Assembly: GCA_964390955.1 (NCBI GenBank)
Contig: CAYMKE010000043.1
Span: 1 to 16,608 of the forward strand
Reading direction: 5' to 3'
Source of the DNA: CAYMKE01 sp964390955
Lineage (GTDB): Bacteria; Bacteroidota; Bacteroidia; Bacteroidales; JBBRXJ01
Length of the DNA: 16,608 nucleotides
Shown piece after piece: positions 7,307-14,256 of this stretch. Made by a program: the position numbers and the translations under genes. Positions within the stretch are counted from its first letter, which is position 1. The number at the start of each line of letters is the position of its first letter. The notes under the pieces are model-generated. The model was given only the letters and a program-made list of their open reading frames with translations, had not been told where the DNA came from and ran no database searches.

Positions 7307-7756
7307 TTATTTTTTTCTCACCAGGTACTTATTATCCATTTTGATTGTGTCATTGCCGGTAAACGTGACTTTAGTATCACTGGAGGAAGGCAAATCATAT
7401 TGGACAAACAATGGCCATGCAAGCCTTTTTTCCCATATTCTGAATTCAAAATTAGAGGCTCGTTGAATATTGGATATCCAAATATCACCGGGTTCCAGGA
7501 ATTGTTTGACATATTTATTCTCATTCAGTTGAACAACCCTTCCTGTCATTCTCTTGTATTCTTTTTCAATGGATATTTCAATGCCATTGAACATATTATT
7601 CCCTTGTATTTCCCATGTCCCTGTAAATTTCTCCAAGGGTACTTCCTGCATTTGATCACACCCGTGTAAAAATATTCCAAATAGAAACGGCACGGCCAGT
7701 ATTCGTTTTATAAGACATCGTTTTAACTTCACTCGTTTTCTATAATTATGCTTCAT
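7307..7756 (-). CDS. Small hypothetical lipoprotein
   Basis: The 149-residue product has an unusually long, basic n-region (about ten Lys or Arg residues in the first 18), a hydrophobic core at 19-30 and Cys33 in FLHGC. This is a lipobox-like site with an atypical His at -2. After the Cys comes LEKFTGTWEIQGNNMFNGIEI, then a run of alternating strands containing RMTGRVVQLNE and KVTFTGNDTIKMDNKYLVRKK. The pattern suggests a small beta-barrel or lipocalin-like fold, but I do not recognise a named family. The start at 7756 is the only Met before the signal peptide. The gene lies between DUF2267 and DUF58 on the same strand, with spacers of 183 and 91 bp, so co-transcription is possible but not shown. 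Confidence 0.7.
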   Translation of the reverse strand: MKHNYRKRVKLKRCLIKRILAVPFLFGIFLHGCDQMQEVPLEKFTGTWEIQGNNMFNGIEISIEKEYKRMTGRVVQLNENKYVKQFLEPGDIWISNIQRASNFEFRIWEKRLAWPLFVQYDLPSSSDTKVTFTGNDTIKMDNKYLVRKK

Positions 7757-7847
7757 TTATTTATTATGATATAGTATTAAATGGCAATACATGAATAATT
7801 TTATTAAAAAAATTTTTTTCATTTGAAGCATCTAATATTATAATTCC

Positions 7848-9182
7848 TTAAAGAGCTCCCCTTCCCTTCATTGTCAGGTATTTATTGATTAATTGAATGG
7901 TCAGGCCATCGGGTTCTGTTAGTATGCTTTGAATACCATAAGCCTGCAATTCTTTGGCAATGAGTTTTTTCTCATACATAAATTTTTCTGCAATGGTCTG
8001 AATATACATATCTTCTATTTTTTTTGCATGCACATTGGTGAGTTTTTGTATTTCTGTATTTTTAAAGATCACAACCAACACGAGATGTACCGAAGCCAGC
8101 TTGATGAGGTAAGGCAAATGCCGCCTGAGGGATGTTAATGACTCAAAATTGGTGTATAAAATCAACAGGCTCCTGTGTGATATGTTGCGTTTGATACTGG
8201 CATACAATAAATCAAACGACGACTCATCAAAGCGCGTTTCCTGCTTGTAAAGGGTTTCCATGATCTGATGCATGGTGTTATTTTTCCGTTCGGCACGTAA
8301 AAAAGTGTTGATGGAGGTATTGTATGTGATCAACCCTGCTTTGTCATACTTATACAACACGGTATCCGAAATGATCAGTGAAGCATTAATCGCGTAATCA
8401 AGCAGGGTCATGCCCTCAAACGGCATTTTCATAGTCCGTCCCATATCTATGATATTGTATACCTGTTGCGATCGCTCATCCATGTATTGGTTCACCATCA
8501 GCTTCGCTCTTCTTGCAGTCGCTTTCCAGTTGATGTTGCGGAATTCATCTCCTTTTACATAATTGCGAATCTGTTCAAATTCTGTGTGATGCCCTGTCTT
8601 TCGCACTTTAGTGACCCCTACCTCTGTAAGCCGGTTTGTAAAGGCCAGTAACCTGTATTGGTGCATTCTCAGAAAACACGGGTAAACAGGAACCTGAACC
8701 TCTTCCTGCACATTGGTATATTGCCTGCAAATCAACTTTAGATATGAAGTTGTGTAAGCTTTGACTTTTCCAAATTTATACACGCCACGTTTCAAAGGCT
8801 TTAAAGTATACTGCATTCGTTTTTCTTCGCCTGCTTTCAAAAAAACATTGATTTTAAAATCCCTGATCTGAAACTGAAAAGGAATTTCATCAATAATCAT
8901 AAGATGAACAGGAAATTTATATTGATTTTTTACATATATCACTATACTATTATCATCACCGTTCGAAAATTTATTCGGTAGCTCCCTTGATATCAAGACT
9001 TTATCTTGTATGAAAAACAACAGATAAATATCCATAAAAAGCAATAATCCAAGCACTAAAAGAGCTATTTTGGCAATAACCCAAATGAATTCATAATAAA
9101 AACCAGCTGTAAATAAAAGAATTACAGCAATAATGGCAAGATATAACCGCTTCGTGGTAAATATTTGTTTAATTTTTTTCAA
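7848..9182 (-). CDS. DUF58 domain membrane protein
   Basis: The 444-residue protein has two N-terminal membrane segments (about 13-31 and 34-57). An Ig-like or DUF11-like region follows (about 75-170), and then the DUF58 domain. Its signature EFEQIRNYVKGDEFRNINWK spans 201-220, with the following ATARR at 221-225. The downstream VYNIIDMGRTMKMPF (241-255) resembles the start of a von Willebrand A fold with a degenerate metal site. Family members usually sit beside a MoxR-type AAA ATPase and other vWA proteins, and are thought to act in envelope assembly or stress. Here neither an ATPase nor a vWA gene is adjacent, so the gene appears solitary. The N-terminus is supported by the immediate basic stretch MKKIKQIFTTKR preceding the first membrane helix. 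Confidence 0.92.
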   Translation of the reverse strand: MKKIKQIFTTKRLYLAIIAVILLFTAGFYYEFIWVIAKIALLVLGLLLFMDIYLLFFIQDKVLISRELPNKFSNGDDNSIVIYVKNQYKFPVHLMIIDEIPFQFQIRDFKINVFLKAGEEKRMQYTLKPLKRGVYKFGKVKAYTTSYLKLICRQYTNVQEEVQVPVYPCFLRMHQYRLLAFTNRLTEVGVTKVRKTGHHTEFEQIRNYVKGDEFRNINWKATARRAKLMVNQYMDERSQQVYNIIDMGRTMKMPFEGMTLLDYAINASLIISDTVLYKYDKAGLITYNTSINTFLRAERKNNTMHQIMETLYKQETRFDESSFDLLYASIKRNISHRSLLILYTNFESLTSLRRHLPYLIKLASVHLVLVVIFKNTEIQKLTNVHAKKIEDMYIQTIAEKFMYEKKLIAKELQAYGIQSILTEPDGLTIQLINKYLTMKGRGAL

Positions 9183-9276
9183 ATCTCATATTTTTTTTGG
9201 CTTTTTAGTTAAACTTCTTTATTCGTAGTCTTTTTAGAGATTTTTTGAGACAAAATCCTCGGAACTTCCGTTATAA

Positions 9277-9465
9277 AAAGAAGATAAGATAGGCACCATT
9301 CTTCCATGTAATGTAATTGTTCATGAATGTGAAGTCAATACCGTGAAAGTTGCATCAATTGATCCGGTAGTTTCCATGCAGGCAATTGATAATGATAGTT
9401 TATTAAATACAGCTCAATCAGTAAGAGAGAAACTGAATAATGCAATCAATTCAATATCAGCATAA
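9277..9465 (+). pseudogene. DUF302 gene remnant (C-terminal half)
   Basis: The frame 9277-9465 is open between an upstream TAA (9274) and its own stop, and has no start codon before the conserved part. It encodes KEDKIGTILPCNVIV, then VKVASIDPVVSMQAID, and ends with VREKLNNAINSISA. This is the second half of the DUF302 fold: the IG-hLPCNVhV strand, the VxVxxIDP strand with the M-Q/S-hhx-N motif, and the last helix. The first half of about 70 residues, normally ending in an acnP-hA-AL motif, is absent. The 94 bp upstream show no homology in any frame. The gene is most simply explained as 5'-truncated. A strong hairpin terminator directly follows the stop, as expected for a former gene end. The rest of the 370-bp spacer (9183-9276) holds nothing I recognise. 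Confidence 0.75.
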
Positions 9466-9479
9466 AATACTGATGCAGT

Positions 9480-9527
9480 AAAATCAAATACCCAATTGAA
9501 AAACAATTCAACCGGGTATTTGATTTT
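9480..9527. terminator. Bidirectional intrinsic terminator
   Basis: A perfect 14-bp stem pairs AAAATCAAATACCC (9480-9493) with GGGTATTTGATTTT (9514-9527). The loop holds a second small stem, AATTG/CAATT. A-rich and T-rich ends on both sides give a U-run in either direction. The hairpin sits between the DUF302 remnant (+, ends 9465) and the beta-helix lipoprotein gene (-, ends 9553). Confidence 0.85.
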
Positions 9528-9552
9528 GAGGTATGTCAACGTTATAAATAAA

Positions 9553-10668
9553 TTATTGACTATCATATAAAATATTTGATCCGGTCACGTAATCATAATC
9601 CGAAGATTGATCATCACGAATTCCAATCCAATCATCATCACCTGGCGAGGTGATGTCTCCGTCTGCGTTGGTATCACCTTTTTTTGTATCGTCTTTATAA
9701 GAAGTAAAATAAACCCCTGGCCCGTCATAATTTTTAAGGGAAGAAATGCCATCTGTCAACACCATTTTACTATCCGGCTTAAATTTCAGCACTACATTAT
9801 CGCCCAATGTCAGTGAAGCACCAGACCGGATGTGCCAGTCATTATCATCAATCACAAAAGGTACTTCATTCTCTTCCCAGGAACGGTGAGCAGTAATATT
9901 ATTTATTGTCTCAACAAAAATACCATTGTATTCATTTGTTTCTGATACATTATCCGGGTTGTGGAATACATTGCTGGTATCTATGTCAAATTCACAACTG
10001 ATGGATAAAGGCCTTTTGTTGTTATAAAAAATATTATTTTGGATGATGGTTCCTGTGCCTGCATCGGATGCATCCAGCACACCTATATCACCTGCTGGAG
10101 AGGTATATCCTCCGTCGTTGTTTATGAATTTACAATGTTTTACATGAATATTACTGCCATAAATCGTAAGTGTAGAATTATATGTTGATTCTCCTCCATA
10201 ATAAAATTCACAATATTCAAATTTGGAGCCGTTGTATGAATTGGTATTGATATACCCCCAGTCTTTTGGAGCCGGAGATGTTAAATCCCCGTCGCCGTTT
10301 TGATCTCCCCCATGTGCATCATCTTTGTATGATGTAAATATAATAGGATTATCAGCTGTTCCTTTAGCGATAATGGTGCCTGACTGACCAAGCTTCATGT
10401 AAGGGCCGTCATTGGGATGGAATTTTATAATGGCACCGGGTTCTATCTCTAAGGTATTGTTTACATGAAAATCATATTCTTTGATGATGTAGATAGAATC
10501 TCCTGACCATGTGGTTACCTGGTCTATATCATCTTCTATAATGACAACGTTGTTGGTATTTGTGTTTTGATTGTTATCGCTGTTATTATCATCATCGTCA
10601 TTGTCATTGTTTTCACATGCGATGAATAAAGCAAAACACAAAATCAAAAGGTATGATAGGTATTTCAT
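9553..10668 (-). CDS. Right-handed beta-helix lipoprotein with Asp-rich calcium-type loops
   Basis: The 371-residue product has a lipoprotein signal peptide (LFIAC, Cys18) and a low-complexity Asn/Asp linker (19-40). Its body contains two related modules. Module one (about 54-140) runs W-S-GDSIYIIKEYDFHV, then LEIEPGAIIKF, then FTSYKDD and GDQNGDGDLTSP. Module two (about 264-350) repeats this order, with ASLTLGDNVVLKF, FTSYKDD and GDTNADGDITSP. Between them lie short beta-helix coils rich in Asn, Tyr and Gly (150-255). The D-x-N-x-D-G-D loops look like calcium-binding loops. Proteins of this type are common surface or periplasmic proteins in Bacteroidota, with adhesion or polysaccharide-related roles suggested but unproven. 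No catalytic residues are recognisable. The start at 10668 is supported by a perfect -7 element 42 bp upstream. No susC/susD pair is nearby. Confidence 0.85.
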   Translation of the reverse strand: MKYLSYLLILCFALFIACENNDNDDDDNNSDNNQNTNTNNVVIIEDDIDQVTTWSGDSIYIIKEYDFHVNNTLEIEPGAIIKFHPNDGPYMKLGQSGTIIAKGTADNPIIFTSYKDDAHGGDQNGDGDLTSPAPKDWGYINTNSYNGSKFEYCEFYYGGESTYNSTLTIYGSNIHVKHCKFINNDGGYTSPAGDIGVLDASDAGTGTIIQNNIFYNNKRPLSISCEFDIDTSNVFHNPDNVSETNEYNGIFVETINNITAHRSWEENEVPFVIDDNDWHIRSGASLTLGDNVVLKFKPDSKMVLTDGISSLKNYDGPGVYFTSYKDDTKKGDTNADGDITSPGDDDWIGIRDDQSSDYDYVTGSNILYDSQ

Positions 10669-10709
10669 GGTTTTCTGATTTTTAGTTAAAAAAAAATTTT
10701 TTTATGTTC

Positions 10710-10717
10710 CAAATTTA
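10710..10717 (-). promoter_or_regulatory. Candidate -7 promoter element (TAAATTTG)
   Basis: On the minus strand TAAATTTG matches TAnnTTTG exactly and would give a leader of about 35 nt for the beta-helix lipoprotein. No good -33 TTTG is found at the usual 19-bp spacing. Confidence 0.4.
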
Positions 10718-10919
10718 GCAAAAAATCGGGAATATTGTATGGTGAATTTATTAACACTGATTTGTCAGAAGAACATCCGTAATTATAAATAGAGTCCGTC
10801 CATAAAGTCGGGTTTAATTCATTATTAATAAAAAAATGATTTTTAAAACCAATTAACGTAACCTCTTCTCTCATTTATCGTATTATTTAATTGTTTATTA
10901 ATTTATTAACAAATGAGCC

Positions 10920-11975
10920 ATGAAACATATACACCATTTAACCGGTATTATATTAATCATTTCAGGGATATTGTTCAGCTCTTGCAGCTCTACCAACATG
11001 TTAACACTGAGTGTCACCGAACCTGCTCCGGTGTACCTGCCGCCAGATATTAAAAAGATAGGCATTGTCAACAGGAGTATACCGACAGATAAGACAGAAA
11101 AAAAGTTAGATAAAATTGATAAGATTTTATCTGCCGAAGGGAAAAACCTTGACAGGAAAGGGGCAGACAATGCCATTCATGGAATTCATAACGAATTGAA
11201 TCGTAATGATAAACTGAAAGAAATAAAAATTATAGCAGATCCCAAAATAAAAGGCTCGGCTATGGGTGTCTTTCCTTCTGCACTTTCATGGGCAGAAGTG
11301 AGTCGCATTTGCAAAGAGACGGATGTTGACGCTTTGTTTGTACTATCTTTTTATGATACGGATACAAAAGTTGATTACAAACAGGTACCTATTGAAATTG
11401 ACGGGCCCATGGGGTTAAAAGTTCCTGCTGTTGAACATCATGCCAATGTTCAGACATTAATCAAAACAGGCTGGCGTATTTATGATCCTGTAAATAAAAT
11501 TATACGTGATGAATATATCATCAACGAAAAAATTATGTCAACCGGAACGGGTATTAATCCGCTTAAAGCAATTGAAGCCGTAATGGGCAGGAAAGAAGCA
11601 GTATTAGATGTAAGCACAAACATAGGGCATCATTATGCTTTGCGCATCCTTCCTTACAGGATAAGAGTTTCGAGAGATTATTATGTCAGAGGCACTAATA
11701 ATTTCAAAATTGCAAAAAGAAGGGCTCAAACAGGAGATTGGGATGGCGCTGCAGAATTATGGGAGATGGAAGTGACCAATCCGGATCCTAAAATTGCCGG
11801 CAGGGCGTGTTATAATATGGCCATTATTAATGAGATAAACGGAAATCTTGATAAAGCGGTTGAATGGGCATCAAAAGCATATACCGATTATAATGATAAA
11901 CAAGCATTGCGATACCTGAAAATATTAAAGCACCGAATCAGAAAAAATGAACAGCTTAAACGCCGGGAAGAATAA
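10920..11975 (+). CDS. DUF6340 family lipoprotein with C-terminal TPR-like region
   Basis: The 351-residue product has a lipoprotein signal peptide (hydrophobic 8-19, lipobox FSSC, Cys22). Residues 36-55 (APVYLPPDIKKIGIVNRS within them) and 125-150 (SWAEVSRICKETDVDALFVLSFYDTDT) match the Bacteroidota DUF6340 family. IKTGWRIYDPVNKIIRDEY (181-199) and ALRILPYRIRVSRDYYV follow. The C-terminal part (about 262-340; AAELWEMEVTNPDPKIAGRACYNMAIINEINGNLDKAVEWA in pieces) forms helical repeats of TPR type. The family has no known biochemical function. Likely location is the periplasmic face of the outer membrane. The start at 10920 gives the complete signal peptide. An upstream ATG at 10913 is in another frame. 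The gene is divergent from the beta-helix lipoprotein, with 251 bp between them. Confidence 0.85.
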   Translation: MKHIHHLTGIILIISGILFSSCSSTNMLTLSVTEPAPVYLPPDIKKIGIVNRSIPTDKTEKKLDKIDKILSAEGKNLDRKGADNAIHGIHNELNRNDKLKEIKIIADPKIKGSAMGVFPSALSWAEVSRICKETDVDALFVLSFYDTDTKVDYKQVPIEIDGPMGLKVPAVEHHANVQTLIKTGWRIYDPVNKIIRDEYIINEKIMSTGTGINPLKAIEAVMGRKEAVLDVSTNIGHHYALRILPYRIRVSRDYYVRGTNNFKIAKRRAQTGDWDGAAELWEMEVTNPDPKIAGRACYNMAIINEINGNLDKAVEWASKAYTDYNDKQALRYLKILKHRIRKNEQLKRREE

Positions 11976-12011
11976 AATTTTCTGTATTTTTATCGTTTTA
12001 TAAGTAAATAT

Positions 12012-12089
12012 TTGAAAAATATCAGCTGTTTAAAGATATATTATATCATCCTGATGGTTCTTTTATTGAATTCATGCTTTGTTGAATGA
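12012..12089 (+). pseudogene. Possible lipoprotein signal-peptide stub
   Basis: A 25-codon frame starting at TTG reads LKNISCLKIYYII followed by LMVLLLNSCFVE and a stop. It has the shape of a lipoprotein signal peptide (basic start, hydrophobic core, lipobox LNSC), but nothing follows the Cys except three residues. It overlaps the next remnant in another frame. It could be the surviving 5' end of a deleted gene, a tiny lipoprotein, or chance. Confidence 0.3.
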
Positions 12090-12180
12090 ACGTGTAAACC
12101 TGTCCGGTTTTTCAAATGGTTTTTATATACTGGTAATTGAAACCCCGGACAATCATTATACAAAAAAGATAATGTTATAG
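12070..12180 (+). pseudogene. Type IX secretion C-terminal sorting tail remnant
   Basis: In frame 12070-12180, with a stop TGA at 12067 and no start codon in the conserved part, the sequence reads RVNLSGFSNGFYILVIE and then DNHYTKKIML before TAG. This is the usual end of a type A sorting domain (consensus dLs-l-xG-YhlxI-t-g-xxxxKhhh). Such tails normally end large secreted proteins of several hundred residues, none of which is present. The fragment lies directly after the signal-peptide-like stub at 12012-12089 but in a different frame, so the pair may be the two ends of one gene whose middle was deleted. Its presence implies that the lineage has or had a type IX secretion system. Confidence 0.6.
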
Positions 12181-12194
12181 TGTATATCTATAAC
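12174..12194 (-). terminator. Weak hairpin with T-tract downstream of the metA-dehydrogenase unit
   Basis: A 7-bp perfect stem, GTTATAG/CTATAAC, encloses a 7-nt loop. On the minus strand it is followed after about 5 nt by TCTTTTTTG. It lies 23 bp after the dehydrogenase stop codon. The stem is AT-rich and therefore weak. Confidence 0.35.
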
Positions 12195-12216
12195 AGCATA
12201 ACGAAATTAGTGTATA

Positions 12217-13158
12217 TTAATGGCCGGCACGAGTAAACCCGGCAATATTCCGATACAGCTTATCAACCAATAGTTTTCTGGCTTCAATGCTGGTCCAGGC
12301 GACATGCGGGGCAATGAATAGTTTATCTTTATTTTTAACACTTAATAAAGGATTATTGGCATTGATGGGTTCGTTCACGAGTACATCAATCGCTGCACCA
12401 CCAATAACATCCTCATCTATGGCCCTGGCCAGGTCTTCCTCAACCACGATGCCTCCCCTCCCTGTATTGATCAATAACGCGTGTGACTGCATCATCGAGA
12501 GTTGTTTGTATGAAATAAGATGTTTAGTATGTTCATTTAACGGGGCGTGAATGGAAACAATATCAGAGGTGTTTAAAAGTTCTTCAAGGGATAAGCGGGT
12601 GTAAGGTTGTTCGGTATTCTTCCCGGATGTTGAATAATAAACGACTTCACATTCAAATGAGCCGGCTATTTGGGCTACTTTACCTCCAATCGTCCCCAGG
12701 CCAATAATACCAAAACGTTTATTGGATAATTCCCAAAAAGGTTTTCCGTAGTGTGTAAATAGTGAACTTTGTGCATATGCTCCTGAAAACACATATTCTT
12801 TGTAATAATCAGGTTGATGCAGGAGATACAGGATCATGGCAAACGTTGACTGTGCAACGCTATTCGTTGAATATCCTTCAACGTTTTTTACCGGAATATT
12901 TTTTTTGGCTGCATATTCCAGATCAATATTATTGACTCCGGTTGCGGCAACACATATTAGCTTTAATTTTGGAGCGGCATCTATTGTATCACGATCAATG
13001 AAAACTTTATTCGTTATAAGTATATCTGCATCTTTTACACGCTCTTCCAGTTCCTTCCCGGATGTATCAGGATATACAATAAATTCACCCAATTCATTAA
13101 TCTGGTTGAGATTATCTACATTTCCTATTGTTTTGGCATCTAAAAAAATAATATTCAT
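12217..13158 (-). CDS. D-2-hydroxyacid dehydrogenase (glycerate dehydrogenase-like)
   Basis: The 313-residue cytoplasmic enzyme belongs to the D-isomer-specific 2-hydroxyacid dehydrogenase family and reduces a 2-oxoacid with NAD(P)H. The catalytic set is complete: Arg234 in NTGRGG, Glu263 in VNEP and His285 in APHVAW. The dinucleotide fold has GLGTIG at 153-158. After the second strand the sequence is VVYYSTSGKN, with no acidic residue where NAD-specific enzymes usually carry one, so NADPH use is possible. The N-terminal part (LICVAATGVNNIDLEYAAKK, 68-87) resembles hydroxypyruvate/glycerate dehydrogenases more than lactate or phosphoglycerate types, but the exact substrate is not certain. The gene starts 2 bp after the metA stop, so it is almost certainly co-transcribed with metA. 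A link to methionine metabolism is possible but unproven. Confidence 0.94.
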   Translation of the reverse strand: MNIIFLDAKTIGNVDNLNQINELGEFIVYPDTSGKELEERVKDADILITNKVFIDRDTIDAAPKLKLICVAATGVNNIDLEYAAKKNIPVKNVEGYSTNSVAQSTFAMILYLLHQPDYYKEYVFSGAYAQSSLFTHYGKPFWELSNKRFGIIGLGTIGGKVAQIAGSFECEVVYYSTSGKNTEQPYTRLSLEELLNTSDIVSIHAPLNEHTKHLISYKQLSMMQSHALLINTGRGGIVVEEDLARAIDEDVIGGAAIDVLVNEPINANNPLLSVKNKDKLFIAPHVAWTSIEARKLLVDKLYRNIAGFTRAGH

Positions 13159-13160
13159 GC

Positions 13161-14093
13161 TTATAAATTATCAATAATTTGTTTATACGCCTGGTCAAAC
13201 GAGGTCATTTGATATACATAATAATTCAACCAATTCGAAAACATCAGGTGAGCGTGTCCTTTCCAGCGAACGAGAGGTGGTTTGGACGGATCATCATGTT
13301 GAAAATAATTATACGGCATATGAATGGGCAATCCTTTTTGAATATCCCGCATATATTCATTTTTCAAGGTCATTGGATCATATTCGGAATGTCCCGTGAT
13401 AAAGATATGCTTCCCGGAATGTTCTGTAACCATATGCACTCCTGCATCTTCTGATTCAGTTAATATTTCAAGTTGATTTACTTTATTAATATCTTCTTTT
13501 GCAACGGTTGAATATCGTGAATGCGGAGCGAGGAAGACTTCGTCAAACCCTCTTACAATAGGCACCCTGCTATTCAACACCTTGTGCTCGAAAACTCCGA
13601 ATATTTTTTTATCTACTACAAGTTTAGGAATTTTATAATGATGATACAAACCTGCCTGAGCAGCCCAACATATATACATTGTAGAGGTCACCTGTTCATT
13701 AGCCCAGTCCATTATTTCGGTAAGCTCCTTCCAATAATCAACTTTGTCAAAATCAAATTTTTCGAGTGGTGCCCCGGTAATGATCATGCCATCAAATTTT
13801 TGGTTTCTTATTTCATCAAACGTTTTATAAAATGATTCCAAATGCTCTTTAGGGGTGTTTTTGGATTCATATGACTTGGTCCGGAGCAGGACTATTTCTA
13901 TCTGAAGGGGAGAATTGGATAAAAGCCTGAGAATATGTGTTTCTGTCTCCCGTTTAATAGGCATTAGATTTAAAATAACAATTTGAAGCGGCCTGATATC
14001 TTGTCGTTTTGCGCGTTCTTCACGCAGAACAAAAATATTTTCTTTTGTTAGTTCCTGAATTGCCGGTAAATTATTCGGTATATTTAATGGCAT
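13161..14093 (-). CDS. metA: Homoserine O-acetyltransferase MetA
   Basis: The 310-residue cytoplasmic enzyme performs the first committed step of methionine synthesis by acylating homoserine. The family catalytic residues fall at the canonical positions: nucleophile Cys142 (MYICWAAQ), His235 and Glu237 (GHSEYD). Residue 111 is Glu in GAPLEKFDF. In this family Glu at 111 favours acetyl-CoA, whereas Gly (as in E. coli GAPLG) favours succinyl-CoA, so the product should be O-acetylhomoserine. Other conserved blocks are LNLMPIKRETETHILRLL (41-58), FGVFEHKV (165-172) and APHSRYST (189-196). Length is normal for the family. It is the first gene of a two-gene unit with the downstream dehydrogenase. 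I see no SAM-riboswitch-like structure in the short leader. Confidence 0.97.
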   Translation of the reverse strand: MPLNIPNNLPAIQELTKENIFVLREERAKRQDIRPLQIVILNLMPIKRETETHILRLLSNSPLQIEIVLLRTKSYESKNTPKEHLESFYKTFDEIRNQKFDGMIITGAPLEKFDFDKVDYWKELTEIMDWANEQVTSTMYICWAAQAGLYHHYKIPKLVVDKKIFGVFEHKVLNSRVPIVRGFDEVFLAPHSRYSTVAKEDINKVNQLEILTESEDAGVHMVTEHSGKHIFITGHSEYDPMTLKNEYMRDIQKGLPIHMPYNYFQHDDPSKPPLVRWKGHAHLMFSNWLNYYVYQMTSFDQAYKQIIDNL

Positions 14094-14120
14094 AAACTTT
14101 TAGTTTTGGTTACAATTTTA

Positions 14121-14128
14121 CAAAAATA
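14121..14128 (-). promoter_or_regulatory. Candidate -7 element for metA (TATTTTTG)
   Basis: TATTTTTG fits TAnnTTTG on the minus strand. TTTT sits at 19 bp upstream in place of the -33 TTTG, within an A/T run. The predicted leader is about 20-25 nt. Confidence 0.35.
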
Positions 14129-14177
14129 AAATCTTTCTCATAGTAAAAAAAAATTATTCTATCCCTTTTTTTTTAAT

Positions 14178-14185
14178 TACATTTG
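14178..14185 (+). promoter_or_regulatory. Candidate -7 element for the GldM-C-like gene (TACATTTG)
   Basis: TACATTTG fits TAnnTTTG exactly on the plus strand, giving a leader of about 65 nt. The -33 region at the standard spacing reads TATT, a weak match. Confidence 0.4.
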
Positions 14186-14256
14186 TTTATAGATAGTAAC
14201 GTATGGAACTATTTTATTATTTAATAACATAACATGTTGAATTTAAACTGTATTTT

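Noticed and set aside
7400..7669. 89-codon frame on the plus strand
   Set aside because: It is antisense to the small lipoprotein gene, which has a signal peptide and coherent composition. The plus-strand frame has neither.
10686..10874. 62-codon frame on the minus strand between the two divergent lipoprotein genes
   Set aside because: It has no recognisable family and its end runs through the best -7 promoter element of the beta-helix lipoprotein gene (10710-10717). It is probably non-coding.
14094..14256. Possible SAM-type riboswitch upstream of metA
   Set aside because: The predicted leader is only about 20-25 nt and AT-rich, with no helices of the known SAM riboswitch classes.
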